A DNA stretch of 64,000 nt from Tubulanus polymorphus (GCF_964204645.1 NW_027437474.1:1-64000), one strand, 5' to 3'; shown: positions 24,782-34,993, counted from the stretch's first letter. Translations and numbers: made by a program. Notes: generated by a model not told the origin, from the sequence alone.

Positions 24782-25450
24782 GAAAGCACCGGATGTATTT
24801 CCGGAAATGAATCTTCTTTTGTAAAACAAGACAAAAATAAAAACATTAAGTGCAAAAATAAACATCAAATGCAAATCTGTAAAAATCTACATATTTTATT
24901 CTAGATTATGTACAATATTCGAGTTCATTATGAAAGTAAAATAATCATTTATATTCATGTAAACGAGTCCGACGCGATTCCTGTGAAATATAACATATAC
25001 TGTTTACAGTAACAATAAGGTCATAGTAAATAGCAATGTCGAAGGAAATTTAGAAAAATGCAGCCATCTTTCTCTGAAAAGAAGCTATCGAAAAAGTCAA
25101 CATACATTCTGTTTTTGGAGGATCAAATCCCGACGAACGATGGTCTTACAGAGCAATGAAACTTCCTCAACAGTGATCGTAAAAGGATCGAATTTAATAC
25201 TTCCAACTGCAGGACAACAGCTAGCATATGTCTGAAATCAGAAAATGTATTTTAGGAGACATCTAGATAAGGCAGGGCTGCACTTAAGAATAAGCCTTAC
25301 CGGATCTTGTGGATATTCTTGATGCATCATTACAATAAGTTCACAGTTGTAGTCAAAGATCATTTGCTAGAAATCAGTAATAGTGTTTGCCAATGGACTT
25401 TGTGTGGCTATAAACACGTTGGCATCTGTGATCGTCTGTAAAAAGGTATG
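23060..25450 (-). repeat. Right arm of the large inverted duplication
   Basis: Reverse-complement counterpart of 17350-20915, shortened by a deletion. Around 24965-24980 the sequence passes directly from 'caggaatcgcgtc' (start of the third D2 exon) to the segment equivalent to 19215. This removes the third exon's body, the signature exon and the last exon. The arm therefore holds only two of the five D2 exons. Confidence 0.85.
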
Positions 25451-26261
25451 TCATTTTATTTGGTTTTCGCAAATTATATCGATCTATCTTTTTAATCTAT
25501 AATTATCTATCAACTAAAACTGCCCGGATATTCTACGGATGGCTATTATATCAGAATCAAAATCATGTGCACAATTGAAGCATTAATGAACCCTTTATGT
25601 GAGAGTTCCAGTTGATACTGAGCCTCGGGGAGGATGTCTTTGTATCGAGACTTGTAAACATTGTTGAGTAGTTTGGCCACTGCTAGTGATTCCTCGTCCT
25701 GAATCGGAGTCGATGCCTTCAACACCTGTATTAATAGAAGCTCATTGAAAAATTGTTTCCTGAAAACCAAGGAGAAACCATTTGGACCCAAGGAAACACG
25801 ATTTGGTCAATGATTTTATTGCTGCCATCCTTAGTTTGTGCCGGGATCGAACCATTCGTCTAATTTTGGCCGATCTTAATACCTACTAGAAATTGTTCCT
25901 CTTTTTTATCAGATACGTTTTTAGATACACGACGCGTTGCCTTTCTTTCCTCGTATGATTCTCTGAAACTTGTGGCCGGGTATGCCTCCGGTCCCAGTAC
26001 CAGTTCCTCCAGTAGACTCTGGTGTACGAGAATGTACTGTTTCTAAAGTAGATAGTCAAACAACATGTTGGAGAAGTTTTGGATTTTGGAAGCGTGAAAT
26101 GAGAGACAGTTACTACAGGTTTACCATATTTTGGATCATTCCTGGTCTTTGTTGTCGTAACCTCCTTAACGTGTCGAATACGATTACGAGTCCATCTTTC
26201 TTGGCTTCTTTCAAGAAGCTGCTCCGTTGCGATATAACAAACTGTCCTTCCAGCACCGGCA
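25106..26261 (-). pseudogene. Receptor tyrosine phosphatase, D1/D2 exons, decayed
   Basis: Minus-strand exons in order. 26261-26125: the D1 signature 'SAGAGRT' followed by 'CYIATEQLLE', then a frame change near 26205, then 'RRLRQQRPGMIQNM'. About 25731-25575: 'NNVYKSRYKDILPEAQ...GFINASIV', the start of D2. 25435-25301: a TAG replaces Trp in 'ITDF-QMI'. 25231-25106: ends at 'LILQKQN'. Exon lengths of the last two equal those of the plus-strand copy (135 and 126 nt). The conserved Gly of GRTG is Val here. The frameshift, nonsense codon and lost 3' exons make it a pseudogene. It is the likely downstream end of the receptor whose ectodomain lies at 48.2-50.5 kb, split by the Polinton. Confidence 0.8.
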
Positions 26262-26484
26262 CTGAGAATACAAAACAAGCCGTAACATCTCTAACCTTGT
26301 CCTTAACGGTAAAGATTTCGAAATAATTTACCTGCCTTAGAAATATTAGGCAGTAAAATTGTGACACACATAAACAGTGAGTGCGCGCAACAACAGCTGC
26401 GCGTGTGTTAACTGTACCCGGATAAATAGATGCTGTGAGGCTTGGGTGAGAACGGTTAATAGCGTGTTTGTTATATACAGGGGA

Positions 26485-26530
26485 AGTAATCCCCACTCAT
26501 CACCACAAGTAATTTGTTTTCCTTATAAAT
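26485..26530 (+). repeat. Polinton left terminal inverted repeat (shortened)
   Basis: Starts AGTAATCCCC and continues actcatcaccacaagtaat up to the TATAAAT box of the first gene. Relative to the right end it lacks the roughly 45-bp stretch after AGTAAT. Confidence 0.65.
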
Positions 26531-26855
26531 AGGAGATAGAAAAGCATTCTTAGCAACAATAAATAACAGAATAAAACCAGCAAAAAAACAATTTGAAATA
26601 AAAAAGTTAGTTGATGTTACAAAAGAAATTGAACATAAAATATTGAAATTAGAAAAGATAAAAACTTAATATGGAGAGAAAGTATCAGCTAATTTAAGCT
26701 ACTGTAATGTTAGTACATCACGAGAATTTAAAGTGTTTTTACCCGATAAATGGGTTTCATTGAGTACGGAGGAATTGAAAGATTTAGTAGGATTTAAAAT
26801 AATATATCATGGGAAAAATGAAGACGGTCATCATGATTTAGAAATTGTTGATTAA
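26529..26855 (+). pseudogene. Left-terminal Polinton gene, start codon lost, one stop
   Basis: A 109-codon frame directly after the terminal repeat and a 'ttataaat' box. The initiator position reads ATA (26529-26531), and a TAA interrupts the frame near codon 47. The protein is Lys/Glu-rich ('KLVDVTKEIEHKILKLEKIK') with a second half 'FKVFLPDKWVSLSTEELKDL'. Function unknown. It is one of the few Polinton genes on the plus strand, pointing inward from the left end like the zinc-finger gene from the right end. Confidence 0.55.
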
Positions 26856-26857
26856 AT

Positions 26858-27655
26858 AAAAAATAAAAATAATGAATATCTAGAATCCAAAATGACCTTA
26901 GTCGTTTTATAAACAACTACAATCATACAGTACATCTGTTACATGTTATTATAAGAGAGTGCTTCATTTGAATATTGATCATTCAAACAGGTGTTGCACA
27001 ACGTTGTTGTTATATTGGATAGCTAGCAGTTATATAATAAGCACGCAGTACATAAAACACACACAGGCCAGTTAGCCGGCATTGAACCACCACGTTTTCA
27101 TTGGTTGCTGAAAGCTTCAATGGTTGACAGGAAACACATTATATTAAAGGCGCCTAATGAATTTCCTATCAACACCCTTACCCCCGAAAGGAGGATCGAA
27201 AGTCGAAACTGAAGGAGAACCACGGAGGGTGGACAAAGGTGCATTTTCGAAATGCCCCTGCAAGCCAAGCCCGGCGGCACTCCAGTGGTTGAATGAATTG
27301 CCTTATATACTTAGCTAAAACACCTAAGTAAATGTTGTTGGTGCTAAAAAAATATGTGAAATTTGAAATTATAAATTATTCCGAATGAAAAGAATGTAAG
27401 AATGAAAACTGATAAATGAATTATGGATTTTTAACTTAATTATGATATAATTTTTAATCAAATTAGTAATCAATTACCATGGTTATTGATTAACAAATTC
27501 AAATTCAAATATTCATTTTAGCATCACACCCCACCCAGTGCTGCCATCTTTCAATTTAAGAAAAAACTAATAATAAGAAACGACTGTAATACAATATTCA
27601 AGTAAAAACAAAATAAATTAATAAAAATAATGAATATCTAGAATCCGAAATGACT
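26858..27655. repeat. Insertion of about 700 bp flanked by a 34-bp direct repeat
   Basis: The sequence ataaaaataatgaatatcta, continuing as gaatcc(a/g)aaatgac, occurs at about 26863-26898 and again at about 27620-27655. The 0.7 kb between is less AT-rich and resembles no Polinton gene. Likely a later insertion with a long duplicated target, or a local duplication. No coding sequence is recognised inside. Confidence 0.55.
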
Positions 27656-27710
27656 TATCTGGGCAATTTAATTGCTCCACATAGATAGACAAAAGTAGTG
27701 AGATATTCAA

Positions 27711-28094
27711 TTATTTTTTTTGCTTTTTTTCTAAAATATTAATCCATTTTTTTATTATCAATTTTGGAATTTCAGAAGTATTTTCATTTTTGATAGCAGT
27801 TGTTTCAGAATTATTAATATCATGAATTTTATTTGATTTCTTATACCAATTACACCCAATCAAAATGAATACAATTACAAATCCAACTGTAAAATATAGA
27901 CATTTATCAAATATTCTATTATTAGAAGGAGTAGAAATAACAATATTTTCACCATTTTTATTACTTATTTTTTCTTTTACAGCTTTTTTATATTCTTGTG
28001 ATTTAATTCCTAATTGCCGAGACCATTCAATTTGTTTCTGTGATCTCGGTTTTTTCTTCACAGTTAATTCCTTCACTTCTTCCACCTCGCTCAT
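27711..28094 (-). CDS. Small Lys-rich single-pass membrane protein (Polinton)
   Basis: 127 residues: a basic N-terminus ('KKKPRSQKQIEWSRQLGIKS'), one hydrophobic span ('YFTVGFVIVFILIGCNWY', about residues 69-86) and a polar tail. A paralogue of 86 residues lies at 56470-56730 with the same KKPRS.KQI.W.R.LG signature and one membrane span, so the family is real and conserved between two Polinton copies. Its start overlaps the end of the preceding gene by 68 nt. Function unknown; possibly a virion membrane or DNA-binding component. Confidence 0.7.
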   Translation of the reverse strand: MSEVEEVKELTVKKKPRSQKQIEWSRQLGIKSQEYKKAVKEKISNKNGENIVISTPSNNRIFDKCLYFTVGFVIVFILIGCNWYKKSNKIHDINNSETTAIKNENTSEIPKLIIKKWINILEKKQKK

Positions 28095-28632
28095 TTATTA
28101 TAGAAATATTTTTACTTTCAATATTTGAAAATGTTATAACTCCAGTTGATAATAATGTCATAAATCCACCTAATTGAAATGATAAATATCCAATCCATTT
28201 ATGTAATTCAGTCATAACTAAATAATCATTTTTTAAATCGGAATATAATCTATTTTCATCTTCAATTGGTAGTATATAATTACATAATTTACTATAACCT
28301 TTTACTACATTTTCTGATATCGCGTCATTAATTCTAGCTGTTCTCGCGGCTTCATAAATCTTAAATAATCAAATAATTTCATCTGATTTCATTGTATCTA
28401 ATTCATTATAAGTTGAATTTTTACCGACAAAATTTTTACATTTTCCAGATGCTATTAATATTTCTAATTGATGTTTACAATAAAGATAATATTCATAATT
28501 ATTATTTGTTGTAACATTATTTAAAGCACCATCATCTGGAGTTAATTTTGTTTCAGTTATTCCTTAATCATCTAAAGTTTTTTCAATTGGAACATCACCA
28601 TTTTTAGATTTTATTTTCTTTTCACCTCCCAT
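28027..28632 (-). pseudogene. Polinton membrane protein, two nonsense codons
   Basis: Starts at the ATG of 28632 after the element's box ('ttatataaATG'). Roughly 200 codons with in-frame TAA near 28567 and TGA near 28371. The C-terminal half carries 'LKNDYLVMTELHKWIGYLSF' and a hydrophobic 'GGFMTLLSTGVITFSNI' segment. Paralogue at 56723-57294 shares 'YCKHQLE/MCKHHLE', 'LIASGKC' and the membrane segment. Function unknown. Confidence 0.65.
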
Positions 28633-28639
28633 TTATATA

Positions 28640-28918
28640 ACAAAAAAATTAATTGTGTGATGTTGCAACTAGAATTTAACTAGAATGTAACTAGAATTCA
28701 ACTAGATTAACAAGCTAGTTGAAATATTGTTTTATTTCTAGTTAAATCTAGTTGATTTTTGTTTCAACTACTAACAACTATAATTCAACTAGAATGTAAC
28801 TAGAATTAAACTAGATTAACAAGCTAGTTAAAATATTGTTAAATCTATTGTTTAGGTATTGATTTTTGTTACAACTACCAATAACTAGAATTCAACTAGA
28901 TTAACAAACTAATTGAAT
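28640..28918. repeat. Polinton internal repeats (ctagtt/aactag-rich)
   Basis: Repeated 'actagattaacaagctagtt', 'aactagaatgtaactagaat' and 'gatttttgtt.caactac' blocks with a period of about 120 bp. They contain many short palindromes (aactagtt-like). A comparable array (57355-57610) precedes the paralogous membrane gene of the second Polinton. A cis-acting role (replication origin or recombination) is possible but unproven. Confidence 0.65.
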
Positions 28919-29527
28919 TTAAATAAATTCATATTTAAATGGGTGTTGTAATCTAAATAGTAATTTTGATCTTTTAATATTTTTCAACTTATCCATATAT
29001 TCATTATGTAAATCATGTGGAATAATATCATTTTCCTCAAGTGCATTTTTCATCGATTTTCTATCTTTATTGTAGAATAAAACTAGAAATCTAATGTTTT
29101 CTCTAAAGTCTTTAACAATTGAATTATATTTTTGATTTAAAACCCAAGTTGTTATCCCAAAATGTCTCCCAGAGAAAGCTAAATAGCATAACTCACTTTC
29201 TCTAACTTTTGAATCATGTAGATTAGCACAATCATCTATAATGAATAATGTATTTGATCCTTTATAAATATCAATTGCTATTTTAATACAATTATCTAAA
29301 TTTTCTTTTACTGTTTTAGGATCTAATATAATAAATTTATTATTCCTAGTAATATTTCTATCATAAGTTTGATTAAATTCATATGTTGGACAAAATAATA
29401 CTATATTATCAAAATAGTTTTCATAAACAGTTTCTAATAAATTTAATATAAAATAAGTTTTTCCACAATTTGTTACACCAGAAATTAACATATTATGAGG
29501 CTCAAATATGAATAATTCCTTATTCAA
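28919..29527 (-). CDS. Polinton DNA-packaging ATPase (FtsK/HerA, A32-like)
   Basis: 202 residues, uninterrupted. Walker A 'SGVTNCGKTYF' (about residues 16-26) and Walker B 'TLFIIDDC' (about 92-99), then 'FSGRHFGITTWVLNQKY', the sensor-like Gln/Asn block typical of A32-type viral packaging ATPases. The family's role is ATP-driven translocation of the genome into the capsid. Placed just downstream of the integrase on the same strand, with a stop-to-start distance of one base from it. It is one of the few core genes of this Polinton without visible damage. Confidence 0.88.
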   Translation of the reverse strand: MNKELFIFEPHNMLISGVTNCGKTYFILNLLETVYENYFDNIVLFCPTYEFNQTYDRNITRNNKFIILDPKTVKENLDNCIKIAIDIYKGSNTLFIIDDCANLHDSKVRESELCYLAFSGRHFGITTWVLNQKYNSIVKDFRENIRFLVLFYNKDRKSMKNALEENDIIPHDLHNEYMDKLKNIKRSKLLFRLQHPFKYEFI

Positions 29528-30597
29528 TTATATATTTTTAATTTTACTTGATAATATCCATTCATTGAATTTATCCGGCCATCCAACCCATTTTACTAAA
29601 GAATATTTTTTTCTTTTAATAGTTTTTGTTTTTAATACTTTTTCAATTTTATATTCTTGTTCTAGATTTTCAGTAGTTAAACTTAATTCTTCTTCGTAAA
29701 AGTAGCCATCAACTTCTTCACCATCTAAATCTTCTAGTTTATAGACATATGGTTTTGTTGTTATAACCTTTTTTATTTTATATATTTCTCTAGTAAAATT
29801 TTGATCGTATCCTTTATCAAATATCTTTTTATACTTAGAAATTCTAACATTTTGACCAACTTTAAATTTAGGTTCACCAAAATCATCTACAAGAAATGCT
29901 CCATATAAATTATTCCAAACAATTTCAGCATTTTCAGGTTTTCTAGCATCAATAGGTTTCATTCCAATAGAAGAATGATAAGAATTATTATATCCTTCTA
30001 TCAATTTTTGTAAAACATCAATCCATTTAAAAGTATTATTTGCTGTAAAATATTTCCACATTCTTGTTCTTAATGTTCTATTAAATCGTTCAACAACTGC
30101 TGCTTTTTTATCTGATTTTGTTGAAAAATATTTAATATTATGATTATCTAAGAGTTCATGAACAAGTGAATTATCAAACTCTTTTCCATCATCAAATTGT
30201 ATTTTTCATCTTTTCTATAAAGTGGGAAGCTCCATACATAACGACTAAAAATATCAATTATATTCAATAACCACCAATAATCATCATTATCTTTCTTAAC
30301 ATTTTTCATATCAATTAAATCTCCTTGCCACTGTTGATCTACATAACTTACCATAGTTTTACGAGTTTTATATTTTCTAACAATTTTTTTATGTGTTGTA
30401 TATGTTGGTTGTTCTAACATAAATTCATTTATATCTTTATATTTAACTAAATTTTGTGGGATTATCTTATCTAATTTATCTTGTTTTACTTTACGCCATA
30501 TATTTTTGGTAGAAGAATAAGCAACCGAACTCTCAGGGTTGTAATATAAATTTCTTAAATATTGTTCTTTAGTATTAGGAGTTTTTTTACCTCCCAT
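29528..30597 (-). pseudogene. Polinton integrase (retroviral-type, C-terminal chromodomain), frameshifted
   Basis: Start at 30597 after 'gatatataaATG'. N-terminal part to about 30205: 'QPTYTTHKKIVRKYKTRK', then catalytic-core blocks 'WQGDLIDMKNV' (first Asp) and 'LLNIIDIFSRYVWSF'. The frame then changes near 30205 and the second part contains 'FDDGKEFDN' (second catalytic Asp) and 'VVERFNRTLR' (catalytic Glu), running to 29528. The C-terminus is a chromodomain ('YSLVKWVGWPDKFNEW'), which in Polintons and gypsy elements guides insertion. The partner copy at 55785-56365 has about 20 extra residues at the break, so the lesion here includes a short deletion. Not functional as it stands. Confidence 0.85.
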
Positions 30598-30626
30598 TTA
30601 TATATCGTTAATTTTAACTTATATTT

Positions 30627-31860
30627 CTAATATTGAATACTATCTAACTGTGAATTTACAATATTTAATTGTGCGTCAGATATAATATAAATGTGCATTT
30701 TGAAATTTTTGTCTCCTTTTTTCTTTTTCATGAATAATTGTATTCCATCTTTAGTGTTTTGTAGTTTTTTTCCAGAACCATGTAATGAATTATCCTCTGT
30801 TGTTCTAAAATCTAACCATAATGCATATTTATAACCGGTATAATAATCAATTTGATCAATATTACAATTTTCAAATGATTTTACTTTTTCATTCATAAAA
30901 TGTTTTCTAATTTCTGGCCATTGATCTATCATTCTCATTCCTTGGCAAAATATTTTATTTGCTATTCCTTCGATAGTTATTTCTACTTTTGTTATTTCAG
31001 GATTATAATAATTATCAACCTTTATTGCACCATTAGAATATGTTGCAATGGTAAAAAATATTAATATACCTTTAATAGATCTTCTTGGGAAGTTATTATT
31101 CTCATTAATTATTTCATCATTTGCATTAATAGTTACAGTTTTAAATTTATCAATATAATCATATAATAATGAAAATCCTTGATTGTATTGAGTTTGAATT
31201 GTGCTAGCAATATTTTCATTAGTTACTGTGTTATATTCTAAACATACATTCGATAATTTATAACCCATATCTTTAACAACGCTAGATAATACAATTTCAT
31301 TAACAGGAGCAAATGTTATCTCAAATATAATATCTTCTTGAATTGCGTATTTATATAAAGGTGCATTATTATTTATCAATTCAAAGTCTAATGGAATTTC
31401 ATAAATCTTTTTAATCAAATTATCTACGTCATTAGTTACTACTGCATTATTAGCTTCTGATCTTAATTTATTTTGGTTTTCTGATTGGATACCTTGAAAT
31501 ATCATATTATTTCTTTTCTCTAGTTAACCATAAATCTTTATAATGCATGAATAAATTATAATCATCTAATGAGAAAACTGTTTCCGGACCAATCTTTATA
31601 ATTAATTTTTTAATCAAATATCTTCCAACATTATCAACAACATAATTGTTATCATGGCCAGTTACTTTTATATCGGCTGATAAATAAATACTATTTGGAA
31701 CATAAAAAGTATTTTGTGTTAATCTAGGAATTCTAACATATAAAGTTTCATCGGGATTAATATCTGAAGGGTTATTAGTAATTATATGATGTGATCTTTC
31801 TGCTTTAATAGCATTAGATATTCTAGAAATCTTAGAAGGACTTATATCACTCCCACTCAT
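30627..31860 (-). pseudogene. Polinton major capsid protein (double jelly-roll), split by a frame change
   Basis: Two abutting frames. 31507-31860 (117 codons) holds the first jelly-roll start: 'LYVRIPRLTQNTFYVPNSIY'. 30627-31505 (292 codons) holds the rest, with 'FPRRSIKGILIFF', 'ITKVEITIEGIANKIFCQGM' and 'WPEIRKHFMNE', blocks that I recognise from hexon-like capsid proteins of Polintons. The first frame ends TAA and the next ATG begins one base later (TAATATG, 31503-31509), a +1 relation. Total about 410 residues, the expected size for the family. The break could be an indel or, less likely, a coupled stop/start. The box before 31860 is 'gtttaataaATG'. Confidence 0.8.
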
Positions 31861-31884
31861 TTATTAAACAAAAAAATTAATTAT

Positions 31885-32234
31885 TTATTTTTTATTATTT
31901 TTTTCTTGATATCTTTTTGATATCATATTTACTAACCCAAAAATAATAGCACTTACAACTGTGATTAAAAATAAAATAATATGTTCAAAGCATTTGATAT
32001 TGCTAAACCAATTGTTGTAAATAACATAGTTACAGCTGTTAGAATTGAAAGAATTGTTATTCCTTCTAATTTAAATAATAACTTTATTCTATCTTTCAGT
32101 GATATTTCAGAATTTGGTTTTATCAATAAATCTTTAAAAATAACTTTTAATCTATTTATATTATAATCATATGATTTTAATAATAATTTAATTTCTTCTT
32201 TTTGTACTTCTAAATTATCTTTTAAATTAATAAT
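31885..32234 (-). pseudogene. Small two-span membrane protein, start lost and frameshifted
   Basis: Coding-like sequence directly after the stop of the next upstream gene. It follows an 'aaataa' box, but the initiator reads ATT (32232-32234). A charged helical N-terminus ('VQKEEIKLLLKSYDYNINRL') leads into a hydrophobic span ('GITILSILTAVTMLFTTIGL'), a frame change near 31980, then a second span ('ITVVSAIIFGLVNMI') ending at 31885. Two-span organisation resembles the gene at 34559-34993. Function unknown. Confidence 0.5.
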
Positions 32235-33137
32235 TTATTTTTCTAAAAGTAATTCTTTTAGCCTATATTCTATTTCATCAATTACTTGATGATCTAAATC
32301 AGACTTTATTTGTTCTATTTCTTTATTTGCATTAGTTAATTCTTTTTCCAAATACATAATTTTTTGATCTCTTATACTTTTATTATGTGCAATTTTATCA
32401 GCTTCATTTCTTATACTAATAATTTCTCTAATTGCTTCATCAGAAAATATATTTAAATCTTCTAATTGTTGATCTGTTGCATCAATTAATCCATTCGGTA
32501 AAAGTTTTTCAATTGAAACTTTATTTGATTTAAGTTTACTAGTTTTGGAAGTTATATTCTGTTCAGAAGTTGTTTCTGTTTCTGATTTCTTTTTGATTAT
32601 TTTAAATAATTCATTAATTCTTTGTTTAAATACGTCTATATTATCATCTATTTCTTTTTGTGTGACATCAGTTATTTCATTACTATTACTTATTATTTTA
32701 ATTCTATCTGGTTTTAATTTTTCTAAAGTTGATTCTGATAATATTTTATTTTTATTATTTTTATAAGTGATATCAATATAATAATCACCTTTCAAACGAT
32801 AATAACATTTACCATTATCTAAAAATTTTAATTGATCTGCTAAAACTCCAACGTCTTCATCATTTATGTTAAGTTTAGATTTTTCAATTAAATCTTCTAA
32901 TTTAGGTATTTTGTTTAAATTATCTAAATCTTGTTTTACTAAATCTGGGTCTAAATTTTCAGGATTTAATTGTGATTCAGCATTTTTAATACAATCAGGC
33001 ATATTCAAATTATTATTATATTCTGGCTCATTACCATCATTAAAACTTGTTTCATCAAAATCAGGTGGTTGTTCATCAGTTATGCCAGGTTCATCAAAAT
33101 TATCCATTCCAATATCTTCTCCACCTTCTACATCCAT
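32235..33137 (-). CDS. Acidic, coiled-coil Polinton protein
   Basis: 300 residues, uninterrupted, after the box 'attatataaATG'. The first 65 residues are strongly acidic. The middle contains 'NGKCYYRLKGDYYIDITY', which looks like a small globular domain. The last 70 residues are heptad-rich ('SIRDQKIMYLEKELTNANKE'), predicting a coiled coil. Sits between the capsid region and the 462-residue protein, so a virion or scaffold role is plausible. No family recognised. Confidence 0.65.
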   Translation of the reverse strand: MDVEGGEDIGMDNFDEPGITDEQPPDFDETSFNDGNEPEYNNNLNMPDCIKNAESQLNPENLDPDLVKQDLDNLNKIPKLEDLIEKSKLNINDEDVGVLADQLKFLDNGKCYYRLKGDYYIDITYKNNKNKILSESTLEKLKPDRIKIISNSNEITDVTQKEIDDNIDVFKQRINELFKIIKKKSETETTSEQNITSKTSKLKSNKVSIEKLLPNGLIDATDQQLEDLNIFSDEAIREIISIRNEADKIAHNKSIRDQKIMYLEKELTNANKEIEQIKSDLDHQVIDEIEYRLKELLLEK

Positions 33138-33153
33138 TTATATAATAAGAAAA

Positions 33154-34542
33154 TTAAAATTTAAAATATAATATTCCTCCGATTACAATTCCTATACAAG
33201 TTAAAGCTAATTTAGTATTTTCATGTAATTTATTGTCATTATCAGTTTTAATTATATCATGTTGAATATTATCAGTTTTAATATTTTCTGTAGTATTGTA
33301 ATCTTTTATTTTGGAATCATTATCCAATTTAATATTCTTAGTTTTAGTTTCTGTTGATTGAATATGTTTTTTAATTTTTTCACCTTCCATTAATTTTGGA
33401 GCAGTGATAATCTTTTTATTTATATCATTCAATCCAAATGAATTATTTATTGTTGCAGTTTCAATTAGATTATTATAACCAATTATGTTTCCAATCTTTA
33501 ATACTAAATCATTAGAAATAATTAATAGATTAGGTCCTATACAATAATTTAATCTAATATGTGATTTATCTAAATAATTTTGATATCTTACAATGTTTTC
33601 TGGAATCGATCTATTTTTATCATTATGTATGGAATCTTCAAATAATACTTTGAATTGTTTCTGTGTATCAAATGATGTATTTAAATTTCCAATTATTGGG
33701 GATCTTGTTTCAACTTGCGCACCTAAAATACATATCAAATAAGTTCTAATAGATTGATTTATTCTTTGTATACCTGATTTAGTAAAACCTTCACTATTTT
33801 CTAAAATAAAATAAACCCAACCATTATTGTTTTCTTGTTTTAAATTATCATAAAATTTCGGTAATTTATTGAAATTTAATGTTTCTAAATCCTTTGTTTC
33901 TATTTTACCATAACCTAATTTATTATTATAGATATTATAAAAACTATTAGATGGTATGGGAAGTGCGCAATATTCTGCAATCTTTTTAGGGCAAGGAAGT
34001 GATCTTATTGTTCCAATTTTTATTCTAAAATCAGAATTATTTATATCTATATTAAATTCATTACAAATTTTATAAAACTTTGATAAATTAATATTATTAT
34101 CTAATTCTTTAAAATATCTAGATCCTGGTAAAGCGCACTCTAATTCATTTAATATTAATCTGATTTGAAAGTATGTATGAAATCTAAATAAACTTTGAAT
34201 TAATTTATATTTAGAATTATTCAAATGATCATTCCAACTTATTCCACATCCTGTTGTTGAACAATAAACAGCAAAATTTAATTGATTCTGCCAATACTTC
34301 ATATTAGATTTTAATAACCATTGTTTTTCATCTTTCAATTTTTTAAAATTAATTAAATATACATGAAATATATTTTCCATCTTTGCATTAAAATTATTAG
34401 TTTCAGTGACATAAATTTCTAAATTAGTTAATGAATCTAAAACTTCATTTCTATATGTAATATCTTTATTAAAATCTATTGCTGGAATATTATATTTAAT
34501 TGATTTATTATATTGGAAAGCTTTTGGAAAACTATCTGCCAT
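33154..34542 (-). CDS. Conserved Polinton protein with C-terminal membrane anchor
   Basis: 462 residues, uninterrupted, starting after 'ttatataaATG'. The signature 'WQNQLNFAVYCSTTGCGISW' near residue 85 and 'RFHTYFQIRLILNELECALP' near 120 recur, to my memory, in uncharacterised proteins of invertebrate Polinton-like elements. The C-terminus ends in a single span ('LALTCIGIVIGGILYFKF') after a Lys/Asp/Asn-rich linker of about 80 residues. Membership of the virion-gene cluster suggests a structural or minor capsid role; that is inference. Confidence 0.7.
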   Translation of the reverse strand: MADSFPKAFQYNKSIKYNIPAIDFNKDITYRNEVLDSLTNLEIYVTETNNFNAKMENIFHVYLINFKKLKDEKQWLLKSNMKYWQNQLNFAVYCSTTGCGISWNDHLNNSKYKLIQSLFRFHTYFQIRLILNELECALPGSRYFKELDNNINLSKFYKICNEFNIDINNSDFRIKIGTIRSLPCPKKIAEYCALPIPSNSFYNIYNNKLGYGKIETKDLETLNFNKLPKFYDNLKQENNNGWVYFILENSEGFTKSGIQRINQSIRTYLICILGAQVETRSPIIGNLNTSFDTQKQFKVLFEDSIHNDKNRSIPENIVRYQNYLDKSHIRLNYCIGPNLLIISNDLVLKIGNIIGYNNLIETATINNSFGLNDINKKIITAPKLMEGEKIKKHIQSTETKTKNIKLDNDSKIKDYNTTENIKTDNIQHDIIKTDNDNKLHENTKLALTCIGIVIGGILYFKF

Positions 34543-34565
34543 TTATATAACTAAAAAATTAATAA
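34540..34565 (-). promoter_or_regulatory. Shared Polinton start box: AATT, T-tract, TATAAATG
   Basis: Upstream of this gene the minus strand reads 'aattttttagttatataaATG'. Equivalent boxes directly abut the ATG of genes at 28632 ('tttttttgttatataaATG'), 30597, 31860, 33137, 34993, 46527, 57294 and 59385, and a plus-strand version precedes 26529. The box lies 0-25 bases from the start codon, so it is more likely a promoter/transcription-start element than a translation signal. Reminiscent of the TAAAT(G) late promoters of cytoplasmic DNA viruses; that parallel is inference. Confidence 0.65.
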
Positions 34566-34993
34566 TTAACTAATTCTTTTAATAATTTATCTTGTTCTTC
34601 AACTGTTATATGGCCATTTAAACTTATGATATAATCTAGTGTATTCTTTAATTTATTAATTTCTTTTATATTAGTTTTAATTTTTTCTTTATTACTTTTT
34701 ATATTTAATTTTGAACTTATGCCAGTTAAAACACTTGAACTTAATCCTAACACACCAATTGATATAGCTTAAGGTGTTAATGGACTGAATATTGCTAGAA
34801 ATGTTATTACAGAACTAATTGTAACCGAACCACTAATAATCAAATAATATATAATTTTACTTTTTAAATATTTTTTCTTTTTTATCTTTAAGTCACTTTC
34901 AAATTCTAATATTTGTTTTTCTAAATATATTTTTAATTTAGTTTTATTTATATCATGAGGAATAATATCAATACTATCAACTTTATCTTCCAT
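34559..34993 (-). pseudogene. Two-span membrane protein with one nonsense codon
   Basis: One frame of about 144 codons broken only by TAA at 34769-34771. Charged helix ('KLKIYLEKQILEFESDLKIK'), hydrophobic span ('IIYYLIISGSVTISSVITFL'), a second weaker span after the stop ('ISIGVLGLSSSVLTGI'), then a charged helical tail. The helix-TM-TM-helix plan resembles SLATT-type small membrane proteins, but I would not assign it. Box before the start: 'gctaaataaATG'. Confidence 0.6.

Noticed and set aside
27640-27700. True left end of the Polinton at an AG-starting block
   Set aside because: A block starting AGAATCCGAAATG recurs at 57.7 kb, but no matching right end exists near 40.8 kb, whereas 26485/46607 form a proper inverted pair.
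28640-28918. CRISPR-like array
   Set aside because: Repeats are adjacent and degenerate without unique spacers, and the host is an animal.
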